DNA of 64,000 nt from contig CAVXCT010000021.1 in NCBI GenBank assembly GCA_963760355.1, positions 16,806 through 80,805 of the forward strand, in the 5' to 3' direction. Source of the stretch: Cocleimonas sp963760355. Its GTDB lineage: Bacteria > Pseudomonadota > Gammaproteobacteria > Thiotrichales > Thiotrichaceae. Positions 53,812 to 62,223 of the stretch are shown in pieces; the stretch's first letter is position 1, and every line of letters begins with the position of its first letter. Made by a program: the position numbers and the translations under genes. The notes under the pieces are model-generated. The model was not told where the DNA came from. It saw nothing but the letters and a program-made list of their open reading frames with translations, and made no database searches.

Positions 53812-54035
53812 CAGTCACCCCCCTACTTTTGGGCACTTTTTTATTCTTATATCCTATCACTTTGATGTTAAACGTTTATTTGTAGAATATTGACCATAGT
53901 ACATCGACAATTCCTAATGGAATCTACGATGAACTTTATTGGCTCTTGGTGAGCCTAATAAAGCTACCTCACCCTTCAAGTCGTCGTCATTGCATTCCAA
54001 CGTTGTCTCGGCTGTGCCTCGGCCTGGACTGTTTT
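53812..54035 (+). repeat. Composite repeat region: C-rich end, two-hairpin copy 3, third block copy C
   Basis: From left to right: CACCCCCCTACTTTTGGGCACTTTTTT cited as CACCCCCCTACTTTTGGG (53814-53831), an AT-rich spacer, the two-hairpin repeat copy 3 (53901-53967), and the third block with GTCGTCGTCATTGCATTCCA and ACGTTGTCTCGGCTGTGCCT up to about 54020. In copy 3 the second stem pairs CTTTATTGGCTC with GAGCCTAATAAAG, again with matched changes. The whole fills the divergent gap between pncC and nadE, in which I see no gene apart from the transposase remnant. Confidence 0.75.
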
Positions 54036-54125
54036 TATGGCCACTTTTTTGAGTTAATACTTTCAGTAGCTATGTGATTAAAAGACTAATAAAATTAAAG
54101 CCTTCTTAAATGATGGCTATATGCA

Positions 54126-55793
54126 ATGTCTCTAACTGTTTCTATCGCTCAAATTAATCCTATCGTTGGTAGTTTTAAACAAAATTTCCAAATGATTTCA
54201 GATGCGATTCTGGAAGCACAAAAACAGAATGCAGATGTCGTTTTATTTCCCGAACTGGTAGTCACTGGTTACCCGCCTGAAGATTTACTTTTTAGGCAAA
54301 ACTTCTTACGTAAAGTCGAGGCCATGCTTGAAGACCTGACACAAGTTGCGCCTGATATTGCAGTTGTCATTGGTGCTCCTGTTACTCGTACTAAACGCCT
54401 CTATAACATGGCTTGTGTTCTTAAGGATGGCAAAATTATCCACGAATACGCCAAACGCCACTTGCCTAACTACCGGGTTTTTGATGAGAAACGTTATTTC
54501 AGGCGTGGTGGCTCTTCTACTGACAGCCACCGAAACAACAGCAGCATAGTAGAGATTAATGGACATAAAATTGGCCTTCTAATCTGTGAAGACATTTGGT
54601 GCAAAGGCCCTGCAAAAACGGCTAAAGAAGAAGGTGCTGAAGTGCTTTTTGTGTTGAATGCTTCACCCTTTCGTACCAATAAAACTAAAGAGCGAATTGA
54701 GCTATTAGAAAAACGTTCAAAAAAGAATGCAATCGACATCGTTTATTCAAATTTAGTCGGCGGACAGGATGAATTGATATTCGATGGTGGCTCTTTAATT
54801 TATAGCAATCAGGGTGAGCTTTTATTACAAGCGCCCAATTTTGAATCTGGTCTATTCACTCATACACTTCTCGATGAAACTCCTCAAACTTTCGTAAAGC
54901 CTTTAGAGCAAAACAACCTTAAAAATATCTATGACGCTCTAATACTTGGCGTTAAGGATTACGTTACCAAGAACGGTTTTCCCGGTGTAATGCTTGGGCT
55001 TTCTGGTGGTATCGACTCTGCACTCACCATGGCAATTGCCGTTGATGCTCTGGGAGCAAAAAACGTTGAAGCGATTATGATGCCGTTTCGTTATACCGCA
55101 GATATCAGCAAACACGATGCAGCACAGCAGGCGAAAACCCAGGGTGTTAAATACCGCGAGATACCTATTGAGAATATCTTTGAAAGCTTCATGACTGCAT
55201 TGTCTGCTGAGTTCGAAGGTTTGGAACGCGATGTGACTGAGGAAAACATTCAAGCGCGTTCCCGAGGCGTATTGCTGATGGCGATGTCGAATAAACTCGG
55301 GAAAATGCTACTAGCAACAGGCAATAAAAGCGAAATGGCGGTAGGTTATGCCACGCTTTATGGTGATATGGCGGGTGGCTATGCGCCACTTAAAGACGTA
55401 TTTAAAACCACCGTTTATGATTTAGCGCGCTTTAGGAATGAGATTGGTGATGGCACGGTGGAAAACCCTGAATACAAGGAAATTATCCCAGACAGGGTTA
55501 TAACTCGACCACCATCTGCCGAATTAGCCCCAGATCAAGTAGATGAAGATTCATTGCCGCCTTACGATATTCTTGACGCGGTATTGAGAATGTTTATAGA
55601 AGAATTTCAAAGCGTTGATGATATCATTGCTCAAGGTTACGAAGCTGATATGGTTGAGCGAGTAGCTAATATGGTGCTGCTAAATGAATACAAACGTCGT
55701 CAATCAGCCCCGGGGGTTCGCATTACTAAACGCGCCTTTGGTAAAGACCGACGCTATCCAATTACATCACATTATCGCTGGAATATGACTTAA
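54126..55793 (+). CDS. nadE: Glutamine-dependent NAD+ synthase NadE
   Basis: NadE amidates nicotinic acid adenine dinucleotide to NAD. The 555-residue protein has an N-terminal nitrilase-type glutaminase domain (Glu in LFPELVVTGYPPEDLL, Lys in KRHLPNYRVFDEKRYF cited as KRHLPNYRVFDE, Cys in GLLICEDIW). The C-terminal synthetase domain has the P-loop GLSGGIDSALT and LATGNKSEMAVGY. The ATG at 54126 fits the family start MSLTVSIAQINPIVG. It runs in the same direction as tmcA, 17 bases behind it. Confidence 0.97.
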   Translation: MSLTVSIAQINPIVGSFKQNFQMISDAILEAQKQNADVVLFPELVVTGYPPEDLLFRQNFLRKVEAMLEDLTQVAPDIAVVIGAPVTRTKRLYNMACVLKDGKIIHEYAKRHLPNYRVFDEKRYFRRGGSSTDSHRNNSSIVEINGHKIGLLICEDIWCKGPAKTAKEEGAEVLFVLNASPFRTNKTKERIELLEKRSKKNAIDIVYSNLVGGQDELIFDGGSLIYSNQGELLLQAPNFESGLFTHTLLDETPQTFVKPLEQNNLKNIYDALILGVKDYVTKNGFPGVMLGLSGGIDSALTMAIAVDALGAKNVEAIMMPFRYTADISKHDAAQQAKTQGVKYREIPIENIFESFMTALSAEFEGLERDVTEENIQARSRGVLLMAMSNKLGKMLLATGNKSEMAVGYATLYGDMAGGYAPLKDVFKTTVYDLARFRNEIGDGTVENPEYKEIIPDRVITRPPSAELAPDQVDEDSLPPYDILDAVLRMFIEEFQSVDDIIAQGYEADMVERVANMVLLNEYKRRQSAPGVRITKRAFGKDRRYPITSHYRWNMT

Positions 55794-55810
55794 CGTCTTC
55801 AGTTTAATAC

Positions 55811-57852
55811 ATGAGCAATCCAACAACATTCAATCCAGAAGATAGGCATCTACTAGTCATATCTGGAGAGTTAACCAAATGTTTAATGATTGCCAGAAAG
55901 TTAGTTGAAAACCTTGATGCGATTGAACTTGATGACCCCAAAAAAGCGAATACATTTTTAGGGCAGGAATTTGATGCCGTTATTTTTAACTCTCATCCGG
56001 CTGGCAAAACCAAAGGTATTTCCTCAGCAGACTATTTAGACCCCAATGCTTTTGGCGCAATTGCCGGCACGATTCGATGTGGCGGATATTTACTCCTATT
56101 AAAGCCAGAAAACTATCCTGAATGCAGTCTATTTTTAAAACGATTCAATTGTTTACTCGACGAATGTAACAGCGTAGTTTTTATAAACAACAAAGTAACT
56201 AACGTTGCAGCACTACCTAAACCACCCAGAAAAACAACTGGCCACGACGATACTTATGCCACCAAAGAACAAAAAATAGCTGTAACAGCAATAATCAAAG
56301 TTATCACAGGCCATAGGCGTAGACCACTGGTGATAACTTCAGACCGTGGCAGAGGAAAGTCTACGGCTTTAGGCATTGCAGCAGCATCTCTTGTCGAACA
56401 AGGTTATAGAAAAATCATTGTTTGCGCCCCCAGCAAAAAAATTGCGGCAATGGTTTTTCAGCATGCCAATAGATTAAATCCTGAAGCTGTAAGCAATGAC
56501 AATATATGCTTCTTCTCGCCTGATGATTTACAACGCCAGAAACCCAAAACAGATCTTATTTTAATTGATGAGGCCGCTGCCATCCCTGTAAGTATTTTGA
56601 CAGAACTTCTGATTCACTATCCGAGAATCGTTTTTGCTAGTACACAACATGGCTATGAAGGCAGTGGAAGAGGTTTTGCAATTAATTTCAAGAAAGTGCT
56701 AGATAAAAAAACGCCAGACTGGAATAGCTGTCACCTGCATACACCAATACGTTGGAATGAAAACGACTCGCTCGAGCAATTCACATTCGAAGCCTTAATA
56801 CTCGATGCAGAGCCTGGCAATTTATCTCAGAAAATTAGTAAAGATTTAGATTTCGCCAAATTAACTTTTTCTAGAATCAACAAACCAGATTTGTTAACTG
56901 ATGAAACTAGACTCAAAGCCTTCTTTGGTTTATTGGTTGGCGCGCATTATCAGACCAAACCATCAGATCTGATGCATCTTTTAGATGATAATGAGACTGT
57001 GCTTTTTAGTTTAGAACATGACAATGCAATCATTGCTGTTGCATTAGTTATAGAAGAAGGAAAAATAGACGAAAATTTATCTTCAGATATTTTTGCGGGA
57101 AAGCGCCGCATTAAAGGCCATCTAGTGGCTCAATCACTGGCGGTAAATGTCGGGATAGAAACAGCCCCACTACTATCAGGCGATAGAATCAGCCGCATTA
57201 CGGTCCACCCAGAATTACAGCGTCAAGGCATTGGTACTTTATTCTTAAAGAAACTCGTCAAAGCATCTACAGCAGATTATGTCAGCACCAGTTTTGGGGC
57301 TACGACCCAGCTAATAAAATTTTGGCAATCAGCTGGATTCAATCCGGTGTACTTAGGAATGAAACGCGATGCCAGTAGTGGCACACATTCTGTTGTCATG
57401 TTAAACCCTAAATCATCAGCTGGAGAGCAACTCCTAAAACAGGCACGGTCTAATTTTTCTCAAAATTACCCACATCTTTTGAGTGATTCTTTACGAAATT
57501 TAGAAGCAGAATTAGCATTTTCACTATTATCTACATTATCAAAAACATCTGATCACCCCCCACTTTTGATGCATTTTCTTTAAATCAGTTGAATGGTTTC
57601 GCTAGCAGCTTCAGGGGATATGAGAACAACCTGGCATTAATCTGGAAACTCGTACTGAGCAAGTTACCAGAAAATCAGCTGTTAACCTCTACTGAAAAAA
57701 ACATATTAATCATCAAAGTTTTACAGAAAAACAACTGGAAAGAACTCACTCAAAAAATGGATGGTGAAATCAGAGGTAAAAAGGAAGCAATTAAGCTACT
57801 CAAAGTAGCAGTAGGAAAATTACTTAACCCGAATAATTCACGGGTAGCATAA
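55811..57852 (+). CDS. tmcA: tRNA(Met) cytidine acetyltransferase TmcA (frameshifted as assembled)
   Basis: TmcA acetylates the wobble cytidine of elongator tRNA-Met. The first frame (to 57583) has the N-terminal domain, the helicase-like ATPase (TSDRGRGKSTALGIAA, LILIDEAAAIPV) and the GNAT acetyltransferase (ISRITVHPELQRQGIGTLFL, cited as HPELQRQGIGTLF). The C-terminal tRNA-binding tail (FRGYENNLALIWKLV, LLNP) is in another frame. One extra C in the C6 run at 57556-57561 joins them to about 680 residues, the usual size. The C run lies in a CACCCCCCACTTTTG stretch that resembles the intergenic C-rich repeat. Confidence 0.92.
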
Positions 57853-57887
57853 TGACCCAATAAAACCATTAAATTTTATCTTTCTCC

Positions 57888-57917
57888 TCCGTGCTTTTCC
57901 GTACCTTTCCGTGGGTA
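57888..57917. repeat. Three-unit 10-bp direct repeat
   Basis: TCCGTGCTTT, TCCGTACCTT and TCCGTGGGTA follow each other without a gap, 120-145 bases before the rfaH start. Similar TCCGTG repeats occur between genes in many bacterial genomes. No function can be assigned. Confidence 0.45.
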
Positions 57918-58033
57918 AAAATTAATCATACCCAAAAAATTATTAATATCCCTCACACCCTTTATACATACGAAGTATCATCCTGTATCATCCGCGTCAT
58001 TATTTTTGACGCAAGTAAAAAAAGGGGATTTCT

Positions 58034-58798
58034 ATGAAGTGTTGGTATCTTGTTAGTACCAAACCACAAAAGGATTCTTACGCACAAGAACACTTAATAA
58101 ACCAGGGCTACGAAGTTTATCGACCTGTTACCAATCGCATCAAAACACGCGCCAATAAAAAGGTGCAGATAACCGAATCATTATTCCCCCGTTACCTGTT
58201 TGTACGCATGCAAAACGGTGTTGACGACTGGGGCCCGGTTCGTTCAACGCGAGGTGTCGCAGGAGTGGTTAGATTCGGCGCACAACCAGCAAAAGTTGAA
58301 GATTCACTGATTGATGAAATCAAAACCAGAGAAAAGGTCTGGGGTGAACAGACCATTGATAGGGATAAATTTAAAAAGGGACAAGCCGTTAAAGTAACCC
58401 AGGGTCCTTTTAGTGGACTGGATGCCGTATTTGCCAGCTACAATGGCGAACAACGCGTGATTGTATTACTGAATATTCTAGTACTCCAACAACATTGTAT
58501 TGATAGGTACAGAGCAATCCAAAGTCTTCAAGACAAGGCGCAGGTTGCAAGCAATGGTTATTCCCTTGTCAAGACCTGCAACGCCGTATTGGAGGCTTTG
58601 GTTTGCTCCCTACGGGCGAGCCAGAAAGAGGTCACCCACTTTGTTGCGCTTTTTGTGAAGGGAATAACCATTCCCAGCAAAGCGCGCCTAGTGGCTAACC
58701 GCTTTCTTACTCGCTGTATCCATCAATATAATATTGTTGGAGTACTTGGTAATCAAACCCGTTTAACCATGAAAACAGCAGGTTTAGCAGCTGCCTAG
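58034..58798 (+). CDS. rfaH: RfaH-like transcription antiterminator with MITE-derived C-terminus
   Basis: RfaH-type NusG paralogues join RNA polymerase at ops sites and carry it through long operons against Rho. Residues 1-105 form the NGN domain (MKCWYLVSTKPQKDSYAQEHL, cited as CWYLVSTKPQKDSYAQEHL, then ESLFPRYLFVRM and TRGVAGVVRFG). The KOW domain follows to about residue 152 (GQAVKVTQGPFSGLDAVF, RVIVLLNIL). The final 100 residues are read through a 267-bp insertion with inverted ends and are not RfaH sequence. Most of the KOW domain remains, so activity may persist. An ops motif lies 330 bases downstream, ahead of the polysaccharide genes. A 3' duplicate lies at 63643. Confidence 0.85.
   Translation: MKCWYLVSTKPQKDSYAQEHLINQGYEVYRPVTNRIKTRANKKVQITESLFPRYLFVRMQNGVDDWGPVRSTRGVAGVVRFGAQPAKVEDSLIDEIKTREKVWGEQTIDRDKFKKGQAVKVTQGPFSGLDAVFASYNGEQRVIVLLNILVLQQHCIDRYRAIQSLQDKAQVASNGYSLVKTCNAVLEALVCSLRASQKEVTHFVALFVKGITIPSKARLVANRFLTRCIHQYNIVGVLGNQTRLTMKTAGLAAA
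58480..58746. mobile_element. MITE-like insertion in rfaH
   Basis: The 267-bp element is bounded by near-perfect inverted repeats: AGTACTCCAACAACATTGTA at the left and the complement of AGTACTCCAACAATATTATA at the right, about 26 bp each with few mismatches. Inside are further inverted repeats, such as GGTTATTCCCTT (58557-58568) with AAGGGAATAACC, and GAGCAATCCAAAG with CTTTGGTTTGCTC. It encodes no transposase. An open frame crosses it only because it continues rfaH. Its base composition is richer in GC than the neighbourhood. The internally deleted copy at 63760 keeps both ends. Confidence 0.75.
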
Positions 58799-59328
58799 AC
58801 ATTCTTTCTACTTGTGGAAAGTCAAAATATCACTAGTAGAAATCAAAGCCATTTAAACGAATTCATCCTCCGTTTAAATTAAGAACGTAGTAAGAAGAAG
58901 TAACAAAATTGACCAATTAAGGAGCGAGGATTTAATAAGTTACGAAACTATAGCGTAGGATTTTTGTTTTCAGTTAAACACAAGACTTATTCTGCAAGAA
59001 GCCAGCAGGAATATAGTTGTTCTAAACGACGATTGAGATTGTTTAAATGAGGGCAAAAAGACTAGTTAGGGTTCGTGAATTATTGAATCCTCGTTCTTAA
59101 GCTTGCTGTGAATATAACACGGTATGGCGGTAGCGTGCCTGATTGATGTAATTATGCTGTAATGGCTTGAAATTATATTCGGACGTGATTGTCTCAAATA
59201 GATTATCTGGTGATATAAGGGATGTTTAAGAAAAGGTGTATACGTGGGATTTGTTTGAGAGTGATTGATTGATGAATATTAAGAAAAAAATAGATAACTT
59301 TACCACAACTTTGTTAAGTTAATGAATT
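58799..59328 (+). other. Long leader of the polysaccharide operon
   Basis: This 530-base gap has no gene. An inverted repeat pairs GAGCGAGGATTTAATAA (58922-58938) with TTATTGAATCCTCGTTC (59080-59096). An ops motif follows at 59126-59137. The last 190 bases up to the first gene are AT-rich without clear structure. A long untranslated leader with ops is typical of RfaH-controlled surface polysaccharide operons. Confidence 0.6.
59126..59137 (+). promoter_or_regulatory. ops element (RfaH recruitment site)
   Basis: GGCGGTAGCGTG matches the 12-base ops consensus of enterobacterial JUMPstart leaders exactly, and a C follows as in many known sites. It lies 192 bases before the first sugar gene, on the coding strand, and 330 bases after an rfaH-like gene. 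The match in position, orientation and context makes chance unlikely. ops acts in the non-template strand, where RfaH recognises it in the paused polymerase. Confidence 0.85.
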
Positions 59329-60342
59329 ATGGCAACTAATTCTTTTTCAATAAAAACAACTGAAGGAAATATTATTACATCGGATGCAGGGTCAAGTATT
59401 TTAGAGTCAGCTTTAAATAATAATTTTGTTTTTGATTACAGTTGTGAAAATGGACGATGTGGTGCATGCATTACCACCTTACTAAAAGGTGAAGTGAAAG
59501 AAATACAGCCACAGTTGGCATTATCATCTGAGGATAGAGCTAATAACAAAATTTTAACCTGTTGTTGTGAGCCATTATCTGACATTTTAATTGATGCAGA
59601 AGATTTAAGTGCTTTGCACGGAATTGAAGTGTTAACTTTGCCTGCTCGGATTGCTAATGTTGAAGAATTATCTTCTGAAATTGTTGAAGTTAAGTTAAGG
59701 CTGCCGCCAACAGCAAAATTTAAGTTTCTTGAAGGGCAATATATTGATGTGATTGGTCCCGATACAGTAAGAAGAAGTTATTCAGTTGCGAGCACCTCAT
59801 CAGATAGTGAAATTACTCTTTTGATAAAAAAAGTGGAACAGGGTGTTTTAAGTCAGTATTGGTTCAATCATGCAAAACACAATGACTTATTGAGAATTGA
59901 AGGACCGAAAGGTACTTTCTTTTTAAGGGATCAGACCAGAAACCTGATTTTTTTAGCAACGGGAACAGGTATAGCTCCAATAATTTCAATGTTAAAAAAA
60001 TTAGATACAGATGATGAGTTCAAACAGAAACAAACAATTAGTTTGTTTTGGGGAAATCGATACCCGCAAAATTTTGTTTGGCAGCCAGCTTTTAAAAAGC
60101 TAAAGGTCAATGTGAACTTTGTACTTTCCAGACCAAATGCGAAATGGAATGAGTCAATAGGTTATGTTCAAGATATTGCATTGTCTAATTTAGACAATTT
60201 AGAAGATACTGACATATATGCATGTGGATCAAATGACATGATCCATTCAGCAAAACAGGTTTTTTTAAGGCCGGATTTGACGAAAAACACTTCTATTCAG
60301 ACGCCTTTGTACAAAGTAATTAAAGAAGCAGGAAGGGATTAA
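59329..60342 (+). CDS. ddhD: CDP-6-deoxy-L-threo-D-glycero-4-hexulose-3-dehydrase reductase-like (DdhD/AscD)
   Basis: The 337-residue protein has an N-terminal plant-type [2Fe-2S] ferredoxin domain (CENGRCGAC and a later CCC region) and a C-terminal ferredoxin-NADP reductase domain (RRSYSVAS for FAD, FLATGTGIAP for NAD(P)H, CGSNDMI). This is the build of DdhD/AscD/RfbI, which passes electrons to the PMP-dependent dehydrase DdhC for C-3 deoxygenation of a CDP-sugar. No ddhC is in the window. The next gene overlaps its stop by one base. Confidence 0.88.
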   Translation: MATNSFSIKTTEGNIITSDAGSSILESALNNNFVFDYSCENGRCGACITTLLKGEVKEIQPQLALSSEDRANNKILTCCCEPLSDILIDAEDLSALHGIEVLTLPARIANVEELSSEIVEVKLRLPPTAKFKFLEGQYIDVIGPDTVRRSYSVASTSSDSEITLLIKKVEQGVLSQYWFNHAKHNDLLRIEGPKGTFFLRDQTRNLIFLATGTGIAPIISMLKKLDTDDEFKQKQTISLFWGNRYPQNFVWQPAFKKLKVNVNFVLSRPNAKWNESIGYVQDIALSNLDNLEDTDIYACGSNDMIHSAKQVFLRPDLTKNTSIQTPLYKVIKEAGRD

Positions 60343-61116
60343 TGAAAGCAGTAATTTTAGCCGGTGGACTCGGCACAAGATTAAGTGAAGAAACTGGTGA
60401 TCGACCTAAACCAATGGTTGAAATCGGTGGTAAGCCAATTTTATGGCACATAATGAAAATGTATTCTTCCCATGGGATAAATGATTTTATTATTTGTTGT
60501 GGTTATAAAGGTTATATGATTAAAGAATATTTCGCCAATTATTTTTTACATCAGTCAGATGTGACTTTCTGCATGAAAGAAAACCGAATGGATGTACATG
60601 AAAAACGAGCTGAGCCATGGAATATAACACTGGTTGATACAGGTGAAAACTCTATGACAGGTGGTCGTTTAGGAAGAGTGGCTAAATATATCAAGGATGA
60701 AGAATCATTTTGCTTTACCTATGGTGATGGTGTGGGTGATATAGATATTACAGCGAGTATAGAGTTTCACAAAAATCATGGTAAGCAAGCCACACTTACA
60801 GCAACTTATCCACCGGGCCGTTTTGGCGCATTAGACATTCAACGTGGCCAGGTGAGTAAGTTTTAAAGAAAAACCTAAAGGTGATGGTGCTATGATAAAT
60901 GGTGGTTTTTTTGTATTGTCACCCAAGGTACTTGAGCGAATCACAGGTGATGACAGTATCTGGGAACAGAGTCCTTTAATGGGTTTGGCAGAAAGCGGCG
61001 AATTAATGGCGTTTGAGCATCCGGGTTTTTGGCAGCCTATGGATACACTTAGAGATAAAAATCACCTGGAACAATTATGGCAGTCAGAAAAGGCGCCATG
61101 GAAATTATGGGACTAA
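60342..61116 (+). CDS. rfbF: Glucose-1-phosphate cytidylyltransferase (frameshifted as assembled)
   Basis: RfbF/DdhA makes CDP-glucose from CTP and glucose 1-phosphate. The first frame has MKAVILAGGLGTRLSEETGD, RPKPMVEIGGKPILWHIMK and YGDGVGDIDI. The second has the typical end MINGGFFVLSPKVLERI, FWQPMDTLRDKNHLE and LWD. The frames join if one base of the TTTT run at 60861-60864 is removed (VSKFKEKPKGDGAM), giving the normal 257 residues. It overlaps ddhD by one base, and rfbG starts 6 bases further on. Confidence 0.93.
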
Positions 61117-61122
61117 AAAATA

Positions 61123-62223
61123 ATGTATGACGATACTTATAAAGGTAAACGCGTATTAATTACAGGAAATACAGGTTTTAAAGGATCTTGGCTAACTGTT
61201 TGGTTATTAAAGCTAGGAGCTAAAGTTTGTGGGGTTTCTAATGAAGTTCCTACCAATCCTTCCATGTTTGAAGAATTAGACCTTGATAATAAAATTGAAC
61301 ATCATTTTTGTGATATTCGAGATCTTGAAAAATTAAAAGATATCACACATAGTTTTAGACCAGATTTTTTGTTTCATTTAGCCGCACAGGCAATAGTGTC
61401 TGTTTCTTACTCGGAACCTATCGATACAATTACAACTAATGTCATAGGAACAGCTAATGTACTCGAAGCCCTTCGGACATTGGATGCCGAATGCATAGCA
61501 ATAATAATTACTTCTGATAAGTGTTATGAAAATATTGAGTGGGAATGGGGTTATAAGGAAACTGACCCTGTGGGAGGGAAAGACATATATAGTGGTTCCA
61601 AAGGGGCTGCAGAAGTTATATTTCATGCATATCAACAGTCCTTCTTTAATTCTGAAAAAACAAATATAAGATTAGCCACGGGTAGAGCAGGTAATGTAAT
61701 AGGCGGCGGAGATTGGGCTAAAGATAGAATAGTCGTTGATTGTATGAAAAGCTGGTCTGAAGGAAAAGCAGTAGAAATTAGAAGTCCAAATGCAACTAGA
61801 CCCTGGCAACATGTGTTGGAGCCGTTAAGCGGATACTTGGTTTTAGGGCAACAGCTTTATGGCAAAAATAGACTTCAAGGTCAGTCATTTAACTTTGGTC
61901 CTAAATCTGAGCAGAACCGGACTGTGCTTCAACTGCTCAGTGATTTATCCAAACAGTGGCGATTTGTGGCTGAAGAAGATGCATATCAGGTGACTGATAA
62001 TATACCTTTCCATGAGGCTGGGTTACTAAAATTGAACTGTGATAAGTCGCTGTTCCACCTAAAGTGGGAGTCAAATTTAGCCTATAACGAATGTGTGGAC
62101 TTTGTAAGTGAATGGTATTATTCATTTTATCGTAAAGATGAAAACATGTACGATCTCACATTAAAACAGGTTGGTCGCTATGAGGAGCTTGCTACTAACA
62201 GGAGTCTGATATGGGCAAAATAA
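61123..62223 (+). CDS. rfbG: CDP-glucose 4,6-dehydratase
   Basis: RfbG/DdhB converts CDP-glucose to CDP-4-keto-6-deoxyglucose. The 366-residue SDR protein has the NAD-binding ITGNTGFKGSWLTVWLL, HLAAQAIVSVSYSEP, the catalytic YSGSKGAAE with Tyr-x-x-x-Lys, and TRPWQHVLEPLSGYL, which is characteristic of this enzyme. It is intact, unlike the gene before it. The next gene starts at 62211 within its end. Confidence 0.95.
   Translation: MYDDTYKGKRVLITGNTGFKGSWLTVWLLKLGAKVCGVSNEVPTNPSMFEELDLDNKIEHHFCDIRDLEKLKDITHSFRPDFLFHLAAQAIVSVSYSEPIDTITTNVIGTANVLEALRTLDAECIAIIITSDKCYENIEWEWGYKETDPVGGKDIYSGSKGAAEVIFHAYQQSFFNSEKTNIRLATGRAGNVIGGGDWAKDRIVVDCMKSWSEGKAVEIRSPNATRPWQHVLEPLSGYLVLGQQLYGKNRLQGQSFNFGPKSEQNRTVLQLLSDLSKQWRFVAEEDAYQVTDNIPFHEAGLLKLNCDKSLFHLKWESNLAYNECVDFVSEWYYSFYRKDENMYDLTLKQVGRYEELATNRSLIWAK

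Noticed and set aside
58746..58798. The C-terminal 100 residues of the RfaH-like protein as a new functional domain
   Set aside because: They are read from an element with inverted ends and palindromes, so the simplest view is accidental coding through a mobile insertion.
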